From positions 6,200,001-6,264,000 of the forward strand of contig CP094668.1 in assembly GCA_022836915.1 (NCBI GenBank): a DNA stretch of 64,000 bases. Reading direction: 5' to 3'. Origin of the DNA: Paenibacillus sp. OVF10. Its GTDB lineage: Bacteria > Bacillota > Bacilli > Paenibacillales > Paenibacillaceae. Below, in pieces: positions 20,755-28,610 of this stretch. Under the pieces are notes generated by a model. The model was not told the origin of the DNA, did not search any database, and was given only the letters and a program-made list of their open reading frames with translations. The position numbers and the translations under genes are program-made. Each line of letters opens with the position of its first letter. The stretch's first letter is position 1.

Positions 20755-20807
20755 TTATCCCCAGATTTTTTGATTCCCTTCTAAACAAAGGGAAAATCCG
20801 GGGATAA
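20755..20807 (-). other. Intercistronic stem-loop before binding-protein copy 1
   Basis: Long hairpin TTATCCCCGGATTTTCCCTT / AAGGGAATCAAAAAATCTGG (imperfect) ending GGGATAA, without a T tract. Positioned in the 220-base gap between the GH105 and lipoprotein genes, it may stabilise or partly terminate the operon mRNA so that binding protein is made at a different level. Confidence 0.5.
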
Positions 20808-20902
20808 GCCTATGCTTCCGATGCAGCTTTCTTTCAGAAAGCTTTTAGGCGAACGCTTCGCTTCCTCAGATTATTTCTGTCCTCTCCGTTCTCATGTACA
20901 TG

Positions 20903-22013
20903 TTAGTTGGACTTGTAGAGTTCAATCTCCACTCCAGCCAAAATGAACGGAGCGACCGACTTCGGATCATTGATCCGAATGGACTCGGTCACATAATACT
21001 CATAGGACCCGTCACGATACGGGCTTCCTCCGAGACCGGCTCCGCCATTACACTGCGTCAAGGAAAGTACGCCTTCACGGTCCGTTTGCAGCAGATGCTG
21101 TAGCAGACCCTGATACCCTTTTTCCGCAACCGCTTTGAACTTGCCACTCAGATATCCTTTACGCACACCTTTGGCCAATGCATAGACAAACATTGAGGTC
21201 CCGGAAGCCTCCAGATAGTTCCGCTCACGTCCCGGTTGATCCAACAAATGTGGCCATAGTCCGGTCTGCTGATCCTGCACATGCACTAGTGCGTTTGCTA
21301 CCCGTTCGAAGATACCCACAATCTGCCCGCGCTGCGGATGATCTACAGGAGGTGATCCAATGTATCCACAACCGCCATCACATACCAGCCCATCGCCCGA
21401 CTCCAGACATGTGGAGAACATCCGGTCTCTCCCGAACTCCAGCGCTGCTCTTTGCTCTCATCCCAGGCATGGTACAAGAGACCGCTACGTGGATCACGTG
21501 TTCGTCGCTCCACCAACAAAAGCTGCAGAGCCGCCTTGTCAAACCACTTCTCTTCACCCGTCACTGCGCCATACTGGGTCAGATACGGAGTCGCCATGTA
21601 CAATCCATCCAGCCACATCTGGAAAGGGTAAATCTTTTTGTGCCAGAATCCGCCTTCACTCGTATGTGGCTGTCCCTTAAGCTGAGTCATAAGCAACTCC
21701 GCAGCTTTGCGATACTTCTCTTCTCCCGTTTTCTCATGCAACAGGAACAGCGATTTCCCCTGATTGATCTGATCAAGGTTATATTCCTCAACCGTATAGG
21801 AGCGAATGGAGCCATCTTCCTGAACGAAATGATCCATGAGCTCACGGATGTAGTCAAAATACTTTTGCTCCCCGTGTGCGTATACAGCTCCTCCAGTGCT
21901 TTCAGCAGACAGCCATTCTCATAATGCCAAGTGGAGTACAGCTCATGGTTGCGATAACTTTCCATGAACTGCTGTGCCATGCGCACCGATGTGAATTGCA
22001 GTGTTTCTTTCAT
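20903..22013 (-). CDS. Glycoside hydrolase family 105 (YteR/YesR-type unsaturated glucuronyl or rhamnogalacturonyl hydrolase; two frame breaks)
   Basis: Removes the unsaturated uronic acid left on oligosaccharides by lyases; it is cytoplasmic (no signal peptide). About 370 aa after repair, like YteR. Conserved (alpha/alpha)6-barrel segments are 'WHYENGCLLKALEELY', 'MDHFVQEDGSIRSYTVEEYN', 'LDQINQGKSLFLLHE', 'GGFWHKKIYPFQMWLDGLYM' with the family's catalytic Asp region, and 'SRAMGWYVMAVVDTLDHLP'. Breaks are at T4 21863-21866 (needs AAAAA on the coding strand, TGSKKYFDYIREL) and GG 21348-21349 (DHLPVDHPQRG). RBS GGAGG lies seven bases before ATG 22013. It sits 24 bases behind a binding-protein gene, suggesting the transporter brings in its substrate. 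Confidence 0.9.
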
Positions 22014-22037
22014 GATCAAGCCTCCGCTTCCGGCTCT

Positions 22038-23537
22038 TTATTGAGCCTGTTTTTTATAATCTTCGGCATATTCCTCACGAATCTTGTTTCCACCAGCATT
22101 GCCCCAATTCTCGATTTCCTTTTCCCAGCCACTTTGATCGATCTTGCCCATAATGTATTTGGTTTGCGCATCTGCAATTACCTGATCCAGGTCTGCCCCG
22201 CGGTCACCATACGTTGGAGAGTATAACGTCAGCGCAGGGTTTGGCACAGCGTGCTCCGCCAGTTCCTTGGCAAGTGCCGTACCTTTTTCACCCAGTTCGG
22301 TATCCTTCAACTTCGGTACGTTATATCCTTCGACATAAGGCAGGTTGTCACGGTAAGGCTTCACTTCACGCTGGAATGCATCGAAGTCACTCATCTCCAC
22401 CTGATCTTCGCCCACTTTGGTGTAATGTTTGTCTTCCATACCACGCATCAACAGGGTCGCCATCTCAGGGTCCATCAGTTTATCCAGGAAGGAGAGCAGG
22501 TTCTTGAGTTCTTCTTCCGATTTCACCGTTGATTTAGGGAATGCCAGAATTCCCGAGTTACCCGTCTGCCCTGCAACACGATCTCCGTTCGGTCCAAGCA
22601 AACCAGCGATGTCTACCACACCATCCGGATTGTTTTTGGATAAACGCTCTTGTTGACTTTTTCCATTCTGAGCAACACCAACACGGATACCCACAACACC
22701 GGAATCATACTTTTTCTCCGCTTCCGTAGAATCGAATACCGCAAAGTCCTGATTTAGCAGTTTCTCATCATACAAACGTTTCAGCAGATCCAGCACCTGT
22801 ATATATTCCGGTGTCATGAATTCCGGCGTGAAGCTGCCATCATCCTCGACCTTCCACTTGTTAGGAGCTCCAAAACTTACGCCAAGGCGCGTTGTGAAGG
22901 AATATTGGTCCTCATTATATTTTTTGAAAAGCATCAGCCCAAACGTATTATCCTGACCGTCTCCATCCGGATCGGAGGTGGCCAGTGTCTTGATCGTTTC
23001 ATACCATTCATCCGGTGTCGTTGGCACCTTGAGATTCAGCTTCTCGAACCAGTCCTTGCGATAGATCACTGTAGCCCGCGCAATATCGGAGAATACAGGA
23101 ACCCCGTAGATTTTGCCCTCTACCTTGATGTTGTCAAAAAAACGCTCGTTCTGTGCCGACAGATTTTTGTAGTCTTTGAGCAAAGGCCCCACTTCCCAGA
23201 ACACGTCATTGCGCATCGCGCTGGTCACCGTTGGGTTATATTGCACCTTCACAATTTTCGGCATATCGCTTGAAGCGATCATCACGTTAATTTTGTCATT
23301 GTAGGCCGAAGCCGGAATCCACTGGATATCCAGTTTGGTATTGGTATACGCTTCAATCTTTTGCTGAACTTCATTGCCTTTGCTTGGCACATCACCCACC
23401 TGTGCAATGGCTATGGACACATTTTGTACGCCGCCCTCGGCAGCCTGACCCTCATCTGATCCGCATCCTGCCAGCAAACCTGTCACCAGTGCCAGTGTGC
23501 TCAAGACAGCTACGGCTTTCTTTTTTGTTGCTTTCAT
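22038..23537 (-). CDS. Extracellular solute-binding lipoprotein, LplA/YtcQ type, copy 2
   Basis: 499 aa, intact frame. Lipoprotein signal MKATKKKAVAVLSTLALVTG followed by 'LLAGCGSDEG' (lipobox Cys 25). The mature part is an SBP_bac_1-like large carbohydrate-binding protein with 'YTNTKLDIQWIPASAYNDKI', 'GKIYGVPVFSDIARATVIYR' and the calcium-loop-like 'DPDGDGQDNTFG'. It shares long stretches with copy 1 (for example 'LLKDYKNLSAQ' and 'NGKSQQERL'). It comes third in the operon after two permease genes, as in lplABC/ytcPQ-type loci, and delivers sugar to the 23599-24468/24477-25466 permease pair. The ATPase is not encoded here and is presumably a shared MsmX-like protein. Confidence 0.93.
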   Translation of the reverse strand: MKATKKKAVAVLSTLALVTGLLAGCGSDEGQAAEGGVQNVSIAIAQVGDVPSKGNEVQQKIEAYTNTKLDIQWIPASAYNDKINVMIASSDMPKIVKVQYNPTVTSAMRNDVFWEVGPLLKDYKNLSAQNERFFDNIKVEGKIYGVPVFSDIARATVIYRKDWFEKLNLKVPTTPDEWYETIKTLATSDPDGDGQDNTFGLMLFKKYNEDQYSFTTRLGVSFGAPNKWKVEDDGSFTPEFMTPEYIQVLDLLKRLYDEKLLNQDFAVFDSTEAEKKYDSGVVGIRVGVAQNGKSQQERLSKNNPDGVVDIAGLLGPNGDRVAGQTGNSGILAFPKSTVKSEEELKNLLSFLDKLMDPEMATLLMRGMEDKHYTKVGEDQVEMSDFDAFQREVKPYRDNLPYVEGYNVPKLKDTELGEKGTALAKELAEHAVPNPALTLYSPTYGDRGADLDQVIADAQTKYIMGKIDQSGWEKEIENWGNAGGNKIREEYAEDYKKQAQ

Positions 23538-23598
23538 AACATAAAAACCTCCCTTTTTTATGCAGTCATATTGAACTGACTTTGAACCATCTGCCGAC

Positions 23599-24468
23599 TC
23601 AACCTTTCACCGAACCCAGCATCACTCCTTTTGCAAAGTGCTTTTGCAGGAATGGATACACCAGCATAATCGGGATTGTGGAGAATACGATAACCGCCAT
23701 GCGAATGGTAAGAGGCTGGATCTCGGTCTCTTCAATACTCGTGTCTCCGATTCGGCTCTGTGCCAGAATGACAATCTCACGCAGCCAGACTTGGACAGGC
23801 CACTTCTCACTATCGTTGATATAGATAACAGCGCTGAAGAAACTGTTCCAGTGGGCCACCGCGTAAAAGTGAAAATGTCGCCATGGCTGGCATGGACAAC
23901 GGCAGTACAATCCGGAACAATACGCCGACATCGTTACATCCATCAATTTTGGCTGCATCCTCCAGTTCGTCGGGAATAGCCTGGAAGAAGTTTTTGAGTA
24001 CGATCAAGTTAAAAGCACTAATAGCAGTAGGCAACATCAGCGACCATAACGTATCCGTCAGGTGCAAGGATTTCACGACAAAGTATGTTGGAATCATCCC
24101 CCACTGAAGAGCATCGTGAACAATACACCGAGCAAAATAGGCTGGCGTCCACGCAAATATCTTCTGGAGAGCGGATACGCCATAAGTGACGTAAAAAGCA
24201 GGTTAATGAAGGTACCGATCACGGTAATATAGACCGATACACCCAGACTGCGAATCAAGGTATCTGTAGAGAAAATGTAACGGTACGCAGCCAGAGAGAA
24301 CTCTTTTGGAAAAAGAATGAATCCTCCCTTAGCCACTTCATGCGGACTGGTAAATGAGACAGCCAAAATATAAATGAACGGGATGACCGTTACGATACCA
24401 ATCAACAGCAGCAAGCCGTGATTCACAAAATCAAAGATCCGGTTGCCCCACGTTTTATCCTGTTGCAT
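23599..24468 (-). CDS. Sugar ABC transporter permease, LplC/YtcP type (two frame breaks)
   Basis: Inner-membrane subunit of a CUT1-type importer, about 290 aa after repair. It has six hydrophobic segments, starting 'HGLLLLIGIVTVIPFIYILA'. The EAA loop that contacts the ATPase is 'IPDELEDAAKIDGCNDVGVL'. Break 1: C5 24098-24102 needs one more base to give FSGGMIPTYFVV. Break 2: near 23872-23875 the next frame, FYAVAHWNSFFSA, is reached by adding two bases or removing one; two added fit the family length better. ATG 24468 lies eight bases behind the preceding stop with AGGAG in front. It pairs with the 24477-25466 permease. Confidence 0.9.
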
Positions 24469-24476
24469 CTTAATGT

Positions 24477-25466
24477 TCACTCCTGTCTGGTGAAGAACGT
24501 CTGCCCCCAAAGGTTAGTAGACGCCTTCCTCCCCGAATTTTTGGCCAGCGTATTGGCACCAAGGACAAGCGCCAGTCCGACAACCGATTTGAACAACCCG
24601 ACAGCAGCACTATAACTGTACTGTGCCTGGGTAAGACCCTTCGTGTACACGTAGGTATCAAATACCTCGCCCACATCCCGGTTTGTCGGAGTCAGCATCA
24701 GGAAGATCTGTTCAAAGCCTGTATCCAGGAAATTGCCCAGACGCAGAATGAGCAAAATGACGATTGTACTGCGAATCGCAGGCAGCGTAATGTGCCAGGT
24801 TTGGCGCCAACGATTGGCACCATCAATCCGTGCAGCTTCATAGAGCTGTGTATCCACACCGGAAAGCGCCGCCAGGAAGATAATTGTGCCCCAACCAACT
24901 TCTTTCCAGATGGATTGTCCAACAATCATCGTTCGGAACCATCCGGGTTCAAGCAGGAACGCCACTTTTTGTCCAGTCAGGTTATAGAGCAATTCATTAA
25001 TCGCACCACCCTCGGTTGTGAACAGCATGTAGAACACACCGACAACAACAACCCAGGAAACAAAGTGTGGAACGTAAACAAGCGTTTGTACAAATCGTTT
25101 GAACCGTTCACGGCGAACTTCATTCATCATGAGTGCCAGTACAATCGGCAGTGGGAAAAAGAATACAATGTTATAAATGGCAAGTAAAAAGGTATTCCGA
25201 AATAATGTCCAGAACTGCGGTTCTCCGAAGAAACGCTGAAAATGTTTGAACCCTACCCAGTCACTTCCCAAGATGCCCTTGTAAGGCGTGTAATCCTGAA
25301 AAGCCATCGTGATGCCATACATGGGTATGTATTTGAAAATAACAAAGTAAAGCACACCCGGTATTAACATGATATACAGCCACCGGTTTTTGATAATGTC
25401 CCTCCACAGCAGGTTTTTGTCACTGCGGGTAGCGGGCCGTGTTCGAGCCGCCGTTTCGGCTTTCAT
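24477..25466 (-). CDS. Sugar ABC transporter permease, LplB type
   Basis: About 329 aa from ATG 25466, chosen because GGGGAGG lies seven bases upstream; the frame continues further up without an SD. It has six membrane segments, first 'WLYIMLIPGVLYFVIFKYIP'. The EAA motif for ATPase contact is 'DTQLYEAARIDGANRWRQTW'. It is the first gene of the operon permease-permease-lipoprotein-GH105-lipoprotein, a layout of the LplB/LplC/LplA family that imports oligosaccharides through a shared ATPase. A consensus cre site at 25486-25499, just before the RBS, suggests repression by CcpA when glucose is available. Confidence 0.93.
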   Translation of the reverse strand: MKAETAARTRPATRSDKNLLWRDIIKNRWLYIMLIPGVLYFVIFKYIPMYGITMAFQDYTPYKGILGSDWVGFKHFQRFFGEPQFWTLFRNTFLLAIYNIVFFFPLPIVLALMMNEVRRERFKRFVQTLVYVPHFVSWVVVVGVFYMLFTTEGGAINELLYNLTGQKVAFLLEPGWFRTMIVGQSIWKEVGWGTIIFLAALSGVDTQLYEAARIDGANRWRQTWHITLPAIRSTIVILLILRLGNFLDTGFEQIFLMLTPTNRDVGEVFDTYVYTKGLTQAQYSYSAAVGLFKSVVGLALVLGANTLAKNSGRKASTNLWGQTFFTRQE

Positions 25467-25485
25467 ATTGTCTTCCTCCCCACAT

Positions 25486-25499
25486 TGGAAACGATTACA
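25486..25499. promoter_or_regulatory. Consensus cre (CcpA) site at the head of the ABC operon
   Basis: TGGAAACGATTACA matches all 14 positions of TGNAARCGNWWWCA. It lies 20 bases upstream of the first start codon, so bound CcpA would block transcription (roadblock or start-site occlusion). Confidence 0.75.
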
Positions 25500-25708
25500 A
25501 AATATCACTTCCTGAATTCATGTCTTCATTGTGGAGGATAAACGAATGACTGGCTATCGTCTCGTTTTAGCCTTTTGTTTTTCCTTATGTAGCAAGGGTT
25601 TAGTCCATTTCCCTCACAGAACTTAAAGGCGCAATGGACTGCTTTCAACCTCCATATTCCTGTCTTAACTTCATAGAGGAAAGTGGTCTTCTTCCTTCAT
25701 CCGAACAT

Positions 25709-25745
25709 AAAAAAGCCTGCCTGCCATGGCGGGCAGAGCAGGTTG
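25709..25745 (-). terminator. Terminator of the AraC-type regulator gene
   Basis: Minus strand: CCTGCTCTGCC / GGCAGGCAGG hairpin followed by T6, directly behind the stop at 25748. Confidence 0.8.
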
Positions 25746-25747
25746 TT

Positions 25748-28084
25748 TTATCGCTGCTGCTCCCGGTACTTGCCGGGGGTTGTTCCTGTGATTTTGCGAA
25801 ACGTACGGATAAATGCGGTTGGATTGGTATAGTTTAATTTCTCGGCAATCTCTGATATTTTAAGATTTGTTGTTTGCAGCCAGGTCTTCGCTTTTTCCAT
25901 ACGATACTCTGCGAGATATTCTGTAAAATTAACTCCCGCTTCCTTCTTGAATACCCGACTTAGGTAGACAGGGTGAAAATTAAGCTCCGCGGCACAGGCT
26001 TCCAGCGACAATTCACGATCATAACGTTCCTCGATCAAGCGAATCATGCGTCTCGCAATATTCATGTATTGAGATTCTTCCTGTTCTCGCCAGAAACGAA
26101 TGACGGGCAGGAACAGCCGCTTGCGGAACCAATTGGTCATTTCGTCCAATGTGGACAACTTCAGCAAATGTGACATGGATGCTTTTTCACCAAGTACTTC
26201 GGCTACATCCCCGCCCTGCTCCTGCACAAGCTGATATACACGAGACAATAACTGAACCATAATGACGGGGTATTCACTGAAATGGAGCTTTTTGTCTGCA
26301 AGCAGCCCCAAATATTGCTTAAAGTAGGCGTCCGTCTTCTCCTCATCTCCTTGCTTGAGCGCAGACGCAAGCTGATCCTCAATCATACGTAACTGGGTAT
26401 ACAACGCGGCCTCCATCTGACCACGTGGCTGAATATCCTCGTAATGCAAAATAATACGGCTGCCCAGACTTACCCGGCCCTGCAGAGCCTCTCGGCTCTC
26501 TTGAACAGCTCTTGGCGTATCGCCGATACAAGCGTAGGAACGACTGATACCGATACTTACGGGCAGATTCAGATAAGTCACGACACGTTCGCGAATCCAG
26601 TCTGCCTGGGTATGCATCCATTCCTTCAGCTTCACCTCATCCGTGAGTTCGGAGGCAAGTACGGTGACCTGAGCATCATCCAGCATGACCGGGGTGAACC
26701 GAACTGCCGAAGGGAGTAGCTCACCTACCATATTGTTGACAGCAAACAGCAGCAGATCGCGATCCTGTTCCTCATATCGTGTCCCTTCCAAGGTATCGAT
26801 CTGGAGCATGAGTACGCCAAGATTTGCCCACCCTGTCGGGAAATCGTACAATTCTCCCTGATATCTGAAATCCTCTTCCGAGATTTTGCCTGTGAGCAGT
26901 TTGGTCATAAAAAACTCCTGGAGGTGCACATGCTGCCCCTTCATCTGCTCACGCATCGTTTTCTCCGAGCTGAACAAGGTTGACAATTGCTCCTCAATAT
27001 AGATAAATTCATCCTGTCGGCGTCCTGACGGAGCAACTGGGGAATCCAACCCCTTCGTAAATTGCAGCAGTCTGGAGATCGGTGAGTACATCCGCCGACT
27101 GCCGTATATGGCGAACAATCCCGTTACACATAACATGACCAGTGTAGCGATACCGGTAACCAATGCAATTTTCTGTGACTGGGCCGTAATCTGTTCAAGA
27201 GATACAACGGACACGTATAACCAGCCATTGAGCGGAGATTGCCTATAACTAACCGCCACTTGATTACCTTCCACCTCCGCACTGAAGAAACCCTCTGACT
27301 GGGCCGTCGTTTGTACCATTTCCTGAATTTCCTTATTCAGCGCGTCATATTTCCCGCCTTGCTGCATATCGTTCAGAAAATACTTCTGCTCCCGATCCAG
27401 AACGTACATATCTCCAGAATTCGTATTTCGGCTCAAGTAGGTACTCAGTTCCGTATCGGCGATATCAATTACAAGAAATCCCTTTGGTTTCACATTGGTT
27501 GGTATCATCGGGATTTTGAATACCATACTGACCACATTATCCGATGATATAAGGGTGGGTGCCTGTTCGGGTGTTAGTTCACCCATACCTGCTGACACAG
27601 GTACACTTTCTTTGGCTGAACTGGCATTCTGAGTGACCCAGAACAGGCTGTTGGTATAACTTAGGTAGGAGCCAATTCGGTCTCGAATGCTGAAATCATC
27701 CAATTTGCCAAAAGAACGCATGGACACGACCCAATCTTCATCCAGATTAACCAGATAGGCTTGGTCAATGTTCGTAACCGCTTGCAAGTTGTTAAAACCG
27801 GATGTCAGATCACGAATCTCCTGAAACTCGCTGCTGTCTAGTGGTTTCTTCATCGCTTGTAGTACCAGGGGCGAATTAACATACTGGATGGATGATAATT
27901 GCAGGCTGCGCAGAACTTGTTCTACCCTCATTTGGGTCTGATGTAATATCTGAAGATTGCTCTCACGCACTTTCTGTTCAATGTCACGTGATGCAATCGT
28001 ATACGAGACCGAACCAATAACAATGACCGGAAGGGCTCCGAGGATCAGGGTAAAACAGAGCAAACGCAGTAAATACTTAGGCAA
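25748..28084 (-). CDS. Membrane-bound AraC/XylS-family regulator of the sugar operon
   Basis: About 778 aa. A transmembrane helix near the start ('LLCFTLILGALPVIVIGSV') and a second near residue 290 ('LVTGIATLVMLCVTGLFAIY') enclose an extracellular sensor of about 250 residues. A cytoplasmic linker of about 370 residues follows, then a C-terminal AraC double helix-turn-helix in the last 100 residues ('LSLEACAAELNFHPVYLSRV', 'ISEIAEKLNYTNPTAFIRTF'). Regulators of this build sit beside LplB/LplC/YtcQ operons and are thought to sense the sugar or its binding protein outside the cell. AAAGGAGG abuts ATG 28093 with no spacer, so TTG 28084, nine bases from the SD, is the more likely start. It lies just upstream of the ABC operon on the same strand. 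Confidence 0.88.
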   Translation of the reverse strand: MPKYLLRLLCFTLILGALPVIVIGSVSYTIASRDIEQKVRESNLQILHQTQMRVEQVLRSLQLSSIQYVNSPLVLQAMKKPLDSSEFQEIRDLTSGFNNLQAVTNIDQAYLVNLDEDWVVSMRSFGKLDDFSIRDRIGSYLSYTNSLFWVTQNASSAKESVPVSAGMGELTPEQAPTLISSDNVVSMVFKIPMIPTNVKPKGFLVIDIADTELSTYLSRNTNSGDMYVLDREQKYFLNDMQQGGKYDALNKEIQEMVQTTAQSEGFFSAEVEGNQVAVSYRQSPLNGWLYVSVVSLEQITAQSQKIALVTGIATLVMLCVTGLFAIYGSRRMYSPISRLLQFTKGLDSPVAPSGRRQDEFIYIEEQLSTLFSSEKTMREQMKGQHVHLQEFFMTKLLTGKISEEDFRYQGELYDFPTGWANLGVLMLQIDTLEGTRYEEQDRDLLLFAVNNMVGELLPSAVRFTPVMLDDAQVTVLASELTDEVKLKEWMHTQADWIRERVVTYLNLPVSIGISRSYACIGDTPRAVQESREALQGRVSLGSRIILHYEDIQPRGQMEAALYTQLRMIEDQLASALKQGDEEKTDAYFKQYLGLLADKKLHFSEYPVIMVQLLSRVYQLVQEQGGDVAEVLGEKASMSHLLKLSTLDEMTNWFRKRLFLPVIRFWREQEESQYMNIARRMIRLIEERYDRELSLEACAAELNFHPVYLSRVFKKEAGVNFTEYLAEYRMEKAKTWLQTTNLKISEIAEKLNYTNPTAFIRTFRKITGTTPGKYREQQR

Positions 28085-28119
28085 GAAGAGCATCCTCCTT
28101 TATACATATGTTCATTAAA

Positions 28120-28133
28120 TTAAATCGCTTTCA
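28120..28133. promoter_or_regulatory. cre-like site upstream of the AraC-type regulator
   Basis: The minus strand reads TGAAAGCGATTTAA, 13 of 14 positions of the CcpA consensus (the C near the end is A). It is 36 bases upstream of the regulator start, so the regulator may also answer to glucose. Confidence 0.5.
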
Positions 28134-28200
28134 TTGGATTATTTTACTATTGTTATTTTAAAACCCATTCTTATTCAAGTCCACTCATTTATTCTAAAGG

Positions 28201-28230
28201 TTGACTTCAAACCAATTTCCAGTTTATATT
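28201..28230 (+). promoter_or_regulatory. Promoter of the mutS2-like leader
   Basis: TTGACT, 18-base spacer, TATATT on the plus strand. Transcription would start near 28237, 14 bases before the SD of the 7-codon ORF. Confidence 0.7.
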
Positions 28231-28265
28231 GGTTGCATATTCCTCAATCAAAGGAGAGATTTTTA

Positions 28266-28289
28266 ATGTCGGTGAATGTTCTTAACTAA
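28266..28289 (+). CDS. Seven-codon leader ORF MSVNVLN
   Basis: ATG 28266 follows AAGGAGAG by seven bases; the frame reads M-S-V-N-V-L-N and stops at TAA 28287-28289. The SD context (TCAAAGGAGAGATT) closely matches the SD of the mutS2-like gene itself (TTCAAGGAGAGATT at 28594-28607). This suggests real translation. The stop codon is part of the perfect inverted repeat described for the leader. Confidence 0.5.
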   Translation: MSVNVLN

Positions 28290-28438
28290 CCAAGTTTCAT
28301 ATTCAGGAGTTTGGCCTTTCATTGCGCTTGTGCCCATATGGCATACGTGTATTTCATGATGCGCCAGATCCCTGTACTTAGTTAAGAACAGCGGATATCA
28401 TAAATCGCCTCCGGGATTGTAATTGTCCGGGTCTATTT

Positions 28439-28465
28439 CCGCGCTGAGTTCAGCGCGGATTTTTT
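28439..28465 (+). terminator. First terminator in the mutS2-like leader
   Basis: CCGCGCTGA-GT-TCAGCGCGG stem at 28439-28458 followed by ATTTTTT. It would stop transcripts from 28237 about 145 bases before the gene. Confidence 0.85.
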
Positions 28466-28504
28466 AATATAGACCTGTAGTGGACTTTGCTTTCCCATAT
28501 GTTT

Positions 28505-28542
28505 AGGGCGGAGAATGACGTTTGTTCATTCTCCGCCCTTTT
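28505..28542 (+). terminator. Second terminator in the mutS2-like leader
   Basis: AGGGCGGAGAATGA at 28505-28518 pairs with TCATTCTCCGCCCT at 28526-28539, then TTT. The stem is a perfect 14 bp with a 7-base loop, 70 bases before the start codon. Confidence 0.8.
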
Positions 28543-28610
28543 GCGTTTTCCAGGAATATGTTTCAGCGCATCAACTGAAATTCCAATTCAAATTCAAGGA
28601 GAGATTACGC

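Larger units (their letters stand above)
28237..28466 (+). promoter_or_regulatory. Candidate leader-peptide attenuator (or small structured RNA) before the mutS2-like gene
   Basis: In order: promoter, SD AAGGAGAG, a 7-codon ORF (28266-28289), a long foldable segment, and an intrinsic terminator at 28439-28465. The last three codons plus stop of the ORF (GTTCTTAACTAA, 28278-28289) are perfectly complementary to 28378-28389 (TTAGTTAAGAAC). Inside that pair CAGGAGTTTGGC (28304-28315) can pair with GCCAGATCCCTG (28362-28373). A ribosome paused on the ORF would mask one arm. The layout resembles leaders of antibiotic-inducible ribosome-protection genes; a free-standing RNA with a long bubbled hairpin is the alternative. 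Confidence 0.5.
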
